From assembly GCA_027492795.1 (NCBI GenBank), contig JAPUEB010000037.1, positions 62,001 through 126,000 of the forward strand: a DNA stretch of 64,000 bases, read 5' to 3'. The DNA is from Chryseobacterium sp. Its GTDB lineage: Bacteria > Bacteroidota > Bacteroidia > Flavobacteriales > Weeksellaceae. Shown in pieces: positions 48,165 through 56,226 of this stretch. The notes below the pieces were generated by a model, which ran no database searches, was not told the origin of the DNA, and saw nothing but the letters and a program-made list of their open reading frames with translations. How positions within the stretch are numbered: the first letter of the stretch is position 1; every line of letters begins with the position of its first letter. The position numbers and the translations under genes are program-made.

Positions 48165-48267
48165 AAAATGAACCATAATTTGTTTACCCCAACCCTAAAA
48201 GGAGCAAATTAAGGTTCATTTTGAAGGAAATTTTCCACCCTTTAGGATTGGGGAAAAGAAAATTTCC
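48165..48267. repeat. Paired hairpins with inverted 22-nt cores
   Basis: The first hairpin (48165-48222) has 18-bp arms with one mismatch around TTTACCCCAACCCTAAAAGG plus AG. The second (48226-48267) has exact 10-bp arms around the inverted core. The arms differ from those at 22554-22667 while the core is kept. With the dyad at 48314 and the promoter at 48406 it accounts for the 343-bp gap 48127-48469. Confidence 0.85.
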
Positions 48268-48313
48268 GATACTGTATTTTATAAATAAAAAATTTAAACA
48301 TTCTCTAAATCTA

Positions 48314-48335
48314 AAAACTGATAAATATCAGTTTT
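48314..48335. promoter_or_regulatory. Dyad upstream of the TonB receptor promoter
   Basis: AAAACTGAT-AAAT-ATCAGTTTT lies about 90 bp upstream of the TonB receptor promoter. It could be an operator, or a terminator for the ABC-F transcript because the right arm ends in four T. It does not match the Fur consensus. Confidence 0.4.
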
Positions 48336-48405
48336 CCATATTTATTGATTCTCAATTAATTAAATAAAAATCATTTTCGCTATTTAGAATTATTCAAAAT
48401 TAATT

Positions 48406-48435
48406 TTGCGGAGTTGAAGTCAATCTCTACATTTG
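48406..48435 (+). promoter_or_regulatory. Promoter of the TonB receptor gene
   Basis: TTG (48406-48408), a 19-bp spacer and TACATTTG (48428-48435) match the consensus. The start codon is 35 bp further on. Confidence 0.82.
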
Positions 48436-48469
48436 CATCGTTATTTTAATTCATTCTAAATAAAAGCAA

Positions 48470-50680
48470 ATGAAAAGAGAGATTTTCGCCCTCGGATTTT
48501 TAGCAGTTTCATTCAGTTTCCACGCTCAGAAAGGCCCAAATCATTTGGAAATGGACACTCTAAAGGTTCTGGAAATTGAGGACATTCAACTTCACAAAAC
48601 CGGAAATCCAAACAAGGGAAAATCCTTCACCACAAAAGCGAATATTGCTCTGATTGAAAATCCACAACCGATTCAAATGGTAACTCACGAAATCATCGAG
48701 CAGCAACAGGCAAAACAGTTGAGCGATATCATCAAAAATGTGAACGGCGTTTATCTTACGTCTTCCAGAGGCGGTTCTCAGGACAGTTTTGGCGGTCGTG
48801 GTTTTACTTTTGGGAATGAAAATATGTTTAAAAACGGTGCGAAAGTGAACAGCGGAATTTTTCCGGAAGTGACTTCATTGGAGCGTGTGGAAGTTTTGAA
48901 AGGTGCGAATGCGATGCTTTACGGAAACGTTGGACCCGGCGGAATTGTGAATATGGTAACCAAAAAACCGCGATTTTTCTTTGGTGGAACTTTGGGAATG
49001 AATGTTGGAAGTTGGAACAATTATAAACCAACCGTAGATATTTTCGGACCGCTTTCAAAAACCGTGGCTTTCAGAATGAATGGAACTTACGAATATGCGG
49101 ACAGTTTTCGTGATGTCGTAAATTCTCAAAAACAATATTTCAATCCGTCTTTTGCCTTCAATATCGGTGAAAACACGCAGATTATTGTGGAAGGCGATTA
49201 TTTGAAACATCATTTCACGCCCGATTTTGGTATCGGAACTTTGATGGACAGCAAAACCGGAATTTCCTCATTGAATACAGGTTTAGACAAAACTAAATTT
49301 TTCGGTGAAGACTGGAATTACCAAACTAATCAAATGGCGACATCGAATATCACTTTAAATCATCAATTTAATGATAAATGGTATTTGAATTCCGTTGCGT
49401 CTTACCAAAATTATACGAAAGACTATTTTTCTGTGGAAAGAATTCAATGGATGTACGACGGAACCAATTCAAACTCGCTTCCGACTTGGAAAAGGGTTTT
49501 AAATAAAACATATAACGAACAGAATTTTGCATCGTTACAATTCAATATAAATGGTGAATTCAATACCGGAAAATTAGTTCACAAAATATTAATTGGAGCC
49601 GATGGAGATTACGGAATTGCCGATGCTTACACGTTTTTTAATCCAACAAACGGAAAAAATTTTGGTACATCTTACACCGTTGGAAACTGGGTTTTGAGCA
49701 ATCCAGACACTTGGAATTCTATTTCAATGCCACTTTCAGAACGGGAAAAATTAACCCAAATTAAAACCTCGCGTTACGGAATTTATGCGCAGAATTTTTT
49801 AGAGATTTCAAAATATTTTAAAGTTTTGGCGGGAATTCGTTTTTCCAATATCAAGAATGACGACACGTTTGAAAAAAATTATAAAACTTCAAAAGACGAA
49901 ACTAAAGCCAATACCGGAAACCAGGAACACGCATTTTCTCCTAAATTTGGGGTGATTTTCACACCGACTGAACATTTCACGATTTACGGAACCTACGCCA
50001 ATTCTTTCTCGCCAAATGCCGGTTTTGACATCAATAATTCTGCATTAAAAGCCTCAAGAGTTGACCAATACGAAGTTGGTTTGAAGAAAAATATTTTAAA
50101 AAATACGGTTGCCTTTAATTTAAGCGCCTATCAAATCAATAATCACGACACTTACACTTCGCCATATTTACCTTCGGGAGCGACCGCCGTTTATAAAGTC
50201 TATGCAGGAAATATTTTGAGTCGTGGAATTGAATTAGATATTACCGGAAATCCAACACCTCAACTTTCCTTAATTGGGGGTGTTTCTTACAATCATACCG
50301 TTTACACGAAAACGCCGGAAAATGGTTTTGTTGAAAATCAAAAATTGGCGAGAACACCAGCAATGACGGCGAATGCATCGGCTTTCTACAAATTTGATAA
50401 AACGTTAAAAGGTTTCATCATTGGCGCAACTGCATTTTACACCGGCGACCGAAAAGCAGGTTGGAACGACGTAAAAGGACAGCCGCAAACCACAAGAATG
50501 ATGGATTTAAAAGGTTTTGCAACCGTAGATTTATCATTGGGCTACGAACATAAAAAGTTTTTAATTCAAGGAAAATTGGGAAATATTTTCAATGTTGAAA
50601 ACTATAATGTTCACGAAAATTACTCTGTAAATCCGATTACGCCGATGAATTTTTATTTTACTTTGACTTACAAACTGTAA
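48470..50680 (+). CDS. TonB-dependent siderophore receptor
   Basis: The 736-residue outer-membrane protein has a signal peptide (1-19, ending HAQ), a plug domain (about 55-170) with NPQPIQMVTHEIIEQQQAKQ, NGVYLTSSRGG, LERVEVLKGANAMLYGNVGPGGIVNMVTKKP, and a 22-strand barrel to the C-terminus (FYFTLTYKL). The plug wording and SFSPNAGFD plus KASRVDQYEVGLKKN in the barrel are those of the siderophore receptor group (FhuE/FpvA-like). It would import ferric siderophores with energy from TonB-ExbBD. The ligand cannot be read from sequence. A PepSY membrane protein gene follows, consistent with iron uptake. Confidence 0.94.
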   Translation: MKREIFALGFLAVSFSFHAQKGPNHLEMDTLKVLEIEDIQLHKTGNPNKGKSFTTKANIALIENPQPIQMVTHEIIEQQQAKQLSDIIKNVNGVYLTSSRGGSQDSFGGRGFTFGNENMFKNGAKVNSGIFPEVTSLERVEVLKGANAMLYGNVGPGGIVNMVTKKPRFFFGGTLGMNVGSWNNYKPTVDIFGPLSKTVAFRMNGTYEYADSFRDVVNSQKQYFNPSFAFNIGENTQIIVEGDYLKHHFTPDFGIGTLMDSKTGISSLNTGLDKTKFFGEDWNYQTNQMATSNITLNHQFNDKWYLNSVASYQNYTKDYFSVERIQWMYDGTNSNSLPTWKRVLNKTYNEQNFASLQFNINGEFNTGKLVHKILIGADGDYGIADAYTFFNPTNGKNFGTSYTVGNWVLSNPDTWNSISMPLSEREKLTQIKTSRYGIYAQNFLEISKYFKVLAGIRFSNIKNDDTFEKNYKTSKDETKANTGNQEHAFSPKFGVIFTPTEHFTIYGTYANSFSPNAGFDINNSALKASRVDQYEVGLKKNILKNTVAFNLSAYQINNHDTYTSPYLPSGATAVYKVYAGNILSRGIELDITGNPTPQLSLIGGVSYNHTVYTKTPENGFVENQKLARTPAMTANASAFYKFDKTLKGFIIGATAFYTGDRKAGWNDVKGQPQTTRMMDLKGFATVDLSLGYEHKKFLIQGKLGNIFNVENYNVHENYSVNPITPMNFYFTLTYKL

Positions 50681-50810
50681 TCCCCCTTTCCCCCAATGGG
50701 GAGAACCGTGTCTATTATTGCTTCAAATATTTAAAAAAAAATCTGCAAATGAATGGTAAGAATAAAACAGATAGTATTAGAGATTTTCTCCCCTTTGGGG
50801 GAAAGGGGGC
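50680..50810. repeat. C-rich terminal-inverted-repeat element 2
   Basis: TCCCCCTTTCCCCCAATGGG at 50681-50703 and its inverse TCCCCTTTGGGGGAAAGGGG ending at 50810 bound 85 bp of unrelated interior. The left block begins at the stop codon of the TonB receptor gene, exactly as element 1 begins at the valS stop. The right block lies just before, or in, the PepSY protein gene start. Confidence 0.82.
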
Positions 50811-50817
50811 TAAATTT

Positions 50818-51303
50818 ATGCGTGTAACGCACCGTTATCTCGGTTATTTTATGGCGGGAATTATGACGGTTTATGCAATTTCGGGGGTGCTTTTGGTGTA
50901 TCGCGATACCGATTTATTGAAAAAAGATAAATTTCACGATAAAGTGATTGCCAAAAATCTGAACGAAAAAGATTTAGGTAAAGAACTGAAAATCAAAAAT
51001 TTTGAAGTTACAAAAACGGAAAATGACATTCTTCATTTCAAAGGTGGAACTTATAATTCTATCACCGGACAAGCAAAATATTCTAAAAAAGAATTGCCTT
51101 TTGTTTTGGATAAAATGACGAAACTCCACAAATCTGCCTCAAAAGACAAACTTGGTGGACTGAATATTTTGTTTGGAGTTTCCCTATTTTTCTTCGTCGT
51201 TTCCAGTTTTTGGATGTTCAACCCGAAATCCAAAGCATTTAGAAGAGGGATGATTTTTGCGGTTGTTGGATTTTTGGTTTCTATAATTTTGCTAATTATA
51301 TAA
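50818..51303 (+). CDS. PepSY-associated transmembrane protein
   Basis: The protein is 161 residues from the ATG at 50818. It has an N-terminal helix with the PepSY_TM signature VTHRYLGYFMAGIMTVYAISGVLLVYRD, a periplasmic PepSY-like part (45-95), and two C-terminal helices (about 104-125 and 135-160). It is a short relative of the PepSY membrane proteins that sit beside siderophore receptors and may help reduce ferric iron. An alternative ATG at 50749 would add 23 residues, of which RDFLPFGGKGAKF come from the C-rich repeat, so I prefer the later start. Confidence 0.85.
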   Translation: MRVTHRYLGYFMAGIMTVYAISGVLLVYRDTDLLKKDKFHDKVIAKNLNEKDLGKELKIKNFEVTKTENDILHFKGGTYNSITGQAKYSKKELPFVLDKMTKLHKSASKDKLGGLNILFGVSLFFFVVSSFWMFNPKSKAFRRGMIFAVVGFLVSIILLII

Positions 51304-51324
51304 TCCAAAAACATCAAAACACGG

Positions 51325-51352
51325 AAGTCTGTCTTATAAAGGCAGATTTTTT
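51325..51352 (+). terminator. Terminator after the PepSY gene
   Basis: TCTGTC/GGCAGA with G-U pairing and a 7-nt loop, followed by TTTTTT. Confidence 0.7.
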
Positions 51353-51361
51353 GCTGGTAAA

Positions 51362-52240
51362 ATGTTTAAATTTGAAAAAAATACTATGGAAATCGAAGAT
51401 GTGAAAGATTTGAAATATATAGATGTTGTTTACAAAGTTTTGCAGGAATGGTGGTTGAAATTTGCGGAATTCACGCCGAATTTAATCATCGGATTGTTGG
51501 TATTTTTCTTTGCTTTGTTTGCAAGTCGATATTTAAGTAAAGTTACGGTAAGAGTTTTTCAAAAATTATTTCCAAAAAGCAGAAATCAAGATACTATTTT
51601 AACACTGGTAAGTGTTTTTAGGTTTTTCATCATACTTCTCGGCACTTTCATTGCGCTTGAAATAATGGGCTTAAACAGCGTGTTTATGAAACTTCTCGGA
51701 AGTTTGGGTGTTGCCGGTATTATTGCGGGTGTTGCTTTGAAGGATTTGGTTTCTTCTGTATTTTCGGGAATGTTGGTTGGTGTTGATAAGTCTTTCAAAG
51801 TCGGTGATAATGTGACGATTAACAACGTAACGGGAACCGTAGAAGAAATCGGACTTTTGACCACGAAAGTGATTAATGATGAAGGTAAAAAAGTGTATAT
51901 TCCCAATCAATTGATTTTCAATTCACCGTTTATCAATACCACTGCTTCTCAACATCGAAAAATCATTATAGAACTTGAAATTCCAAACACCGAAGATTTG
52001 GAAAAAGCGAAAAAAGTGCTTTTAGATGCCATAAAAACCTTTGAATTTGTGCAAGATTCCAATACTTCCGAAGTGATTTACATTCGTCAAAAATTAGGCA
52101 TTTACAGTATGCAGGTAAAATTTTGGATGAAACAGGGCGAAAATTTCCCAACCGTGCGAAGCGAAGCGATTTTAAAACTTAAAAATTGTTTAGATTCTGC
52201 GGGAATTGCAACGGCGACACCAACAAATTCAGGTTCATAG
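51362..52240 (+). CDS. Small-conductance mechanosensitive channel, MscS family
   Basis: The 292-residue protein has three helices (about 38-58, 82-102 and 108-130), with the pore-lining glycine/alanine helix LGSLGVAGIIAGVALKDLVSS, then the MscS beta domain (VGVDKSFKVGDNVTINNVTGTVEEIGLLTTKV, VYIPNQLIFNSPFINTT) and an alpha/beta C-terminal part. It releases solutes on hypo-osmotic shock. The start may be the second Met (51386), because TAAATTTG at 51367-51374 could be a promoter element. The Crp-like regulator gene follows by 4 bp, so both are in one operon. Confidence 0.94.
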   Translation: MFKFEKNTMEIEDVKDLKYIDVVYKVLQEWWLKFAEFTPNLIIGLLVFFFALFASRYLSKVTVRVFQKLFPKSRNQDTILTLVSVFRFFIILLGTFIALEIMGLNSVFMKLLGSLGVAGIIAGVALKDLVSSVFSGMLVGVDKSFKVGDNVTINNVTGTVEEIGLLTTKVINDEGKKVYIPNQLIFNSPFINTTASQHRKIIIELEIPNTEDLEKAKKVLLDAIKTFEFVQDSNTSEVIYIRQKLGIYSMQVKFWMKQGENFPTVRSEAILKLKNCLDSAGIATATPTNSGS

Positions 52241-52244
52241 TGTG

Positions 52245-52772
52245 ATGTCCGTTATTGAAAATTTCATTCAACTCATTACTGAAAAAAATCTTTGGGAAAA
52301 GCCTTTATTGCTGAAGAAAAATGAATTTTTAGTCAATGAGGGAGATATTTCAGAAGATTTATTTTTTGTGAAATTGGGTGCATTGATTGTTGGTGTTGAA
52401 ATTGAAGAAAAGCAACAGATTATCCGCTTGTGTTATAAAAATTCTCTTTTCAGCAGCATCGACAGTTTTTTAACGAAAGAACCTACGATTTACAGCATTA
52501 AAGCCATCAAAGAATCCGAAGTTTTAAAGGTTAATAGAAATAAAATTCAACTAATTTTTGACGAATATCCGGAAATTTTTCAAGAATTACTAGTGGAACT
52601 CATTCGTCAACAAAGCGATAGAGAGTTGGATTTGCTTCACTCTTCCGCAGCAGCAAGATTTGACAGGCTTTTGAAACGCAGTCCGCAAGTTTTTCAGGAA
52701 ATTCCGCACAAATACATTGCTTCTTATCTGCGAATTTCAGCCGAAACACTATCACGTTTATTAAAATCTTGA
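52245..52772 (+). CDS. Crp/Fnr-family transcriptional regulator
   Basis: The 175-residue protein begins at the ATG at 52245. It has a cyclic-nucleotide-binding beta barrel (about 20-120; FLVNEGDISEDLFFVKLGAL, SIDSFLTKEPTIYSIKAIKES) and a C-terminal helix-turn-helix in the form QEIPHKYIASYLRISAETLSRLL. The ligand-binding residues of true CRP are not obvious, and the barrel is of the type found in many Bacteroidota regulators with unknown effectors. It lies 4 bp after the MscS gene. Confidence 0.92.
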   Translation: MSVIENFIQLITEKNLWEKPLLLKKNEFLVNEGDISEDLFFVKLGALIVGVEIEEKQQIIRLCYKNSLFSSIDSFLTKEPTIYSIKAIKESEVLKVNRNKIQLIFDEYPEIFQELLVELIRQQSDRELDLLHSSAAARFDRLLKRSPQVFQEIPHKYIASYLRISAETLSRLLKS

Positions 52773-52827
52773 CATTCATCAAGTCCATTATCAAAAATCA
52801 ATTCCGAATTTTGAAGAAATTTTCAAA

Positions 52828-53373
52828 ATGAATAGCCTAGAATTGCTACAGGAATTAATTTCAAATACGAAAAACCATATTTTCAGAGCCGGAAAATTTC
52901 TTGACTTTGATGAAGAAGAACTCAATAAAAGGTTTGAAAGTGAATGGACAATTTTGGAATGTTGCGAGCATTTGAATCAATATTTCGATTATTATCTTCC
53001 TGAAGTTTCAGATCAAATTTCAAAATCTAAATCAACTTCAAAAGAAAATTTTCGTTCGGGAATTTTGGGGAATTACTTTGCACAATCAATGCTTCCAAAG
53101 GAAAATATGAAGAAAATGAAATCGCCAAAAGATAAAAATCCTGTTGGAAAAACATTGGATAAATCCGTGATTAAAAATTTAATCAAAAACTTGGAAACGC
53201 TTTCGAGTTTATTGGAACAATCAAAATCCGTCAATCTCGAAAAAGTAAAAATTAAGATTTCTATTTCAAAATTGATTCAACTAAAATTAGGCGATACTTT
53301 TAGATTTATTGTAAATCATAATGAGCGGCATTTGGCGCAGGCGGAAAGGTTAATGAATAAAAAAATCCTTTAA
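52828..53373 (+). CDS. DinB-fold protein
   Basis: The 181-residue helical protein has the two histidine segments of the DinB/YfiT-like four-helix bundle: LECCEHLNQYFDYYLPEV and FIVNHNERHLAQAERLM. These provide a putative three-histidine metal site (His in CEHL, then H and H in NHNERH). Members include thiol-dependent transferases, but most have no known reaction. The last residues (KKIL) and the stop codon lie within the stem of the terminator shared with the convergent protease gene. It starts 55 bp after the Crp-like regulator. Confidence 0.88.
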   Translation: MNSLELLQELISNTKNHIFRAGKFLDFDEEELNKRFESEWTILECCEHLNQYFDYYLPEVSDQISKSKSTSKENFRSGILGNYFAQSMLPKENMKKMKSPKDKNPVGKTLDKSVIKNLIKNLETLSSLLEQSKSVNLEKVKIKISISKLIQLKLGDTFRFIVNHNERHLAQAERLMNKKIL

Positions 53374-53395
53374 GATTTAGACCCTTAAAGGATTT
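53363..53395 (-). terminator. Terminator of the T9SS protease gene, overlapping the DinB stop
   Basis: The exact 12-bp stem AAATCCTTTAAG/CTTAAAGGATTT with a 9-nt loop is followed on the minus strand by seven T in ATTTTTTTATT. The left arm contains the stop codon of the convergent gene. Confidence 0.88.
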
Positions 53396-53416
53396 GAATA
53401 ATTTATAAATTAATTT

Positions 53417-55612
53417 TTATTTCTTCACAATCAGTTTTTCTGAGTGTTTCTCTCCGTTTTCCAATTCAACATTAATAATGTAGTTTCCAGTTTGGAAGCC
53501 ATCAAGACGTATTTTGGTTTCTCCGGAAACATTTCCTTGCTTAATTAATCTTCCTGCCGCATCGTGAATCAAGAATTTTCCTTTTTCAGTACGATTTTTC
53601 GGCATTATTGTAACTTCTGAAGTTGCAGGATTAGGATAAATTGAGAAACTATTTCCAGCAGTTACTTCATTTGTTGCCATTGCGCCAGTAATAGAGAAGT
53701 TTGAAGAATTTAGTGCGTAATAAATATTTCCTACCGCTCTCACCATAATTCTTGCGTTCGCAACATTCTGATTTGGCAAAGTAACGGCTTGAGTTCCATC
53801 ATTTGGTGTATTTGCCAAAAGAACCGTATTGAACGTTAAACCACCATCTGTGGATAAAACTATATCAACATTTTGAGTATTAATTGTTCCGGCGTTTGTA
53901 CCTGCAACATTCCATGTAACTGTGGTTGCTGTGTTGGCTGTAAGCGCAGCGCTTGTAGTATGCGATGTTACTGTGAAAGGACCGTCATTGGTAACTGTTA
54001 CCACCATTAAATCACGAGAAGACTGTCCTCCACCTACTTTATTATCGCCTACTAGAAGTGAGAAATTAAGAGTTCTAGCCACACTTGGAGTAACTTCCCA
54101 TGTTGGAATTAAGTTGTTGGCTACTACAGACGATAATAACGGAAAATATCTATTATTGGATGTTGAAGGAAGGCGAGATCTATAAAGAGGCCCTGTTGTT
54201 GCGGTAGAAACTGGAGGTGCAGAAGTTGCAGCTCCCAAATCATATTGTTCCCATAAATAGGTAATTGCGTCACCATCCGGATCGCTTCCTGTTCCCGTTA
54301 AAACAAAAGCGGTACTTTTCGGGATAATATAGTCGGCTCCTGCATTTGCAGTAGGTTCGTTGTTACCAGTTGCAGTTAATGCAGCGCAAGAATTGCCAGA
54401 TCCTGTAATATAAGTGTACATTTGCAGTATGCTTCGCGCGTGGAAGTAGGGATCACTATTCATTTGCACATCCTCTCCTGTACAAATACCAGCATAACCC
54501 ATAATAGTAGAACCACTTCCAGGTTCGTAAGCAGAAGACGCAGCTCTATTTCCACCACCACAATTTACAGAAGTACCATTAAAAGTATGATCTGCACCAT
54601 ATTGATGTCCCATTTCATGAGCTACATAATCAATATCAAAAGGATCTCCCACTGGAGCGCCAGAACCGGTAACACCTCTAGCTTTACTAGCAGTACATAT
54701 TACACCCAATCCTGCGAGCCCGCCACTGTTGGTGCCAAAAACGTGACCAATATCGTAATTTGCTGAACCAATAATATTATCTGTATTAGTTTGATTTTGA
54801 TTAATCATTGTACCTGGATTTCCATTGCTGAAAGGATCCGTACTTGCATTGGTGTAAACTATTAAGTTATTATTTCCCACCATAATCATTCTAGAAGCCA
54901 ATTGTTTCTCAAAAACCCCGTTCACACGGTTCATGGTTGTAGTCATAGCTGCCATTGCTGCTGCGACAGTTCCGCCATGAAAAGTTGTATATTCACCTGT
55001 TGCAGATAGTGCTAAACGATAGGTTCTCAAATTTCCGTCCTGAACTATAAGAGCTGATTTATTAAGGCTTGTTTGTTCTAAAGCCTCTAAAGATTCTTTC
55101 ACACCACATTCAAAAAAGGAAGTTTTCTTGATATCACCTCTTTTATAAACAATGTAGGTGGAATTGTCTTTGGTGTAGCTGTCCATATAGCTCAAGCTAT
55201 AATTATCGAGGTACATTAAGCTCAGTCCAAACTCAGGAGTTACGGCAATATACATATTGTTTTCTGGCTTATTTTTTTCCCATGCAATATAAGAACGTAT
55301 TTCAGGAAATTTTGCCTGTAGTTCAGGTTCCATAATTGAATTTTCCTGAACAACATAATTTCGGAAGTTTCCATCAGCGTCAGGAAACTTTATAACAAGA
55401 CTTTCATTTTTAGAAAAACGTTGTGGCGCATTAGCCAAGTCTGCTTTCAATTGATTCAAATCTAGTTGGTATAGAAGGAACTTCACAGGGCTGGATCTGC
55501 GCTCACGCAATTCCAAATTTCGAGCGCCATCTACTTTCGACCAATAATTTTGCTGCCCGAAAGAGAACATAATGCTAAAGAGAAGCAAAAGGGTAAAGAT
55601 TTTTCTTTTCAT
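53417..55612 (-). CDS. Secreted reprolysin-like metalloprotease with T9SS sorting domain
   Basis: The 731-residue protein has a signal peptide (1-20), a propeptide-like region (about 25-190) with a possible cysteine switch (Cys169 in FFECGV), and a catalytic domain (195-410). That domain has the HExxHxxGxxH zinc site at His332, His336 and His342 in AHEMGHQYGADH, followed by the Met-turn region TIMGYAGIC. Two Ig/FnIII-like regions follow (ANAGADYIIPKST; FTVTSHTTSAALTANT). A T9SS type A sorting domain fills the last 80 residues (FSIYPNPATSEVTI). It should be a surface or released protease. A small lipoprotein gene lies 9 bp upstream. Confidence 0.95.
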   Translation of the reverse strand: MKRKIFTLLLLFSIMFSFGQQNYWSKVDGARNLELRERRSSPVKFLLYQLDLNQLKADLANAPQRFSKNESLVIKFPDADGNFRNYVVQENSIMEPELQAKFPEIRSYIAWEKNKPENNMYIAVTPEFGLSLMYLDNYSLSYMDSYTKDNSTYIVYKRGDIKKTSFFECGVKESLEALEQTSLNKSALIVQDGNLRTYRLALSATGEYTTFHGGTVAAAMAAMTTTMNRVNGVFEKQLASRMIMVGNNNLIVYTNASTDPFSNGNPGTMINQNQTNTDNIIGSANYDIGHVFGTNSGGLAGLGVICTASKARGVTGSGAPVGDPFDIDYVAHEMGHQYGADHTFNGTSVNCGGGNRAASSAYEPGSGSTIMGYAGICTGEDVQMNSDPYFHARSILQMYTYITGSGNSCAALTATGNNEPTANAGADYIIPKSTAFVLTGTGSDPDGDAITYLWEQYDLGAATSAPPVSTATTGPLYRSRLPSTSNNRYFPLLSSVVANNLIPTWEVTPSVARTLNFSLLVGDNKVGGGQSSRDLMVVTVTNDGPFTVTSHTTSAALTANTATTVTWNVAGTNAGTINTQNVDIVLSTDGGLTFNTVLLANTPNDGTQAVTLPNQNVANARIMVRAVGNIYYALNSSNFSITGAMATNEVTAGNSFSIYPNPATSEVTIMPKNRTEKGKFLIHDAAGRLIKQGNVSGETKIRLDGFQTGNYIINVELENGEKHSEKLIVKK

Positions 55613-55621
55613 AGGTTAATG

Positions 55622-56080
55622 TTATTTATAATTAATATTAATTTTCTTTATATCTAACTTTTCAAGAATTTTAACCATTACATTAGGTTGTGTTCTTGTA
55701 TTCTTATTGAATTGCGGATCATTGTATGGTGCAACATCTATCGTTAAAGTTCCTTTGTTAAAGCACATTTTTTGAATCTGAACACTATTTGTTGTTTTTA
55801 CGACCGGTTTATAAATAAGGTAGGTTTCATCTGCCTTTTCATAAACTGAACGTATGGGAGCCATTCTACCTTTTGGGCTTCTTTGATGGATAATTTTAAA
55901 GACGTCATCCATTTTTTGTTGCGTGTCGATAACCAAAAATTCCTTCGTAGTCAAAGAATACGGGTAAGCATATATCTCCTCGAAAGCTATCTCTTTTCCG
56001 CTTGTACAGGAAGTTACAGATGCTTTTTGTGAGGAGCAGTTTGAAAACAAAATTAAAAGAAGAAAAGCTAAAATTTTCAT
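55622..56080 (-). CDS. Small lipoprotein preceding the T9SS protease
   Basis: The 152-residue protein has a lipobox (FSNCSSQK, Cys about 15) and a compact beta-rich mature part with FLVIDTQQKMDDVFKIIHQRS and GTLTIDVAPYNDPQFNKN. I do not recognise a family. The stop is 9 bp before the protease start, so they share a transcript. An inhibitor or a folding helper for the protease is possible by analogy with protease-inhibitor pairs, but nothing in the sequence shows it. Confidence 0.85.
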   Translation of the reverse strand: MKILAFLLLILFSNCSSQKASVTSCTSGKEIAFEEIYAYPYSLTTKEFLVIDTQQKMDDVFKIIHQRSPKGRMAPIRSVYEKADETYLIYKPVVKTTNSVQIQKMCFNKGTLTIDVAPYNDPQFNKNTRTQPNVMVKILEKLDIKKININYK

Positions 56081-56170
56081 TTCAAAATTTTTTCTAAAGA
56101 TAAATCAAAAAAATTATTCCTGATTAAATAATATAAAAAAATCAACCTTTTGACGTATTATTAATAAGAA

Positions 56171-56205
56171 AACAAAAAAACCGCTCCAATTTTTCGGAAC
56201 GGTTT
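56171..56205 (-). terminator. Terminator after sucC
   Basis: AAACCGTTCC/GGAGCGGTTT (one G-U) with an 8-nt loop is followed on the minus strand by TTTTTTTG. It lies 22 bp after the stop. Confidence 0.9.
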
Positions 56206-56226
56206 CAATTATTTATTGAATATCAC

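Noticed and set aside
48314-48335. Fur box upstream of the TonB receptor
   Set aside because: The dyad does not match the GATAATGATAATCATTATC-type consensus. It is kept only as an unassigned operator candidate.
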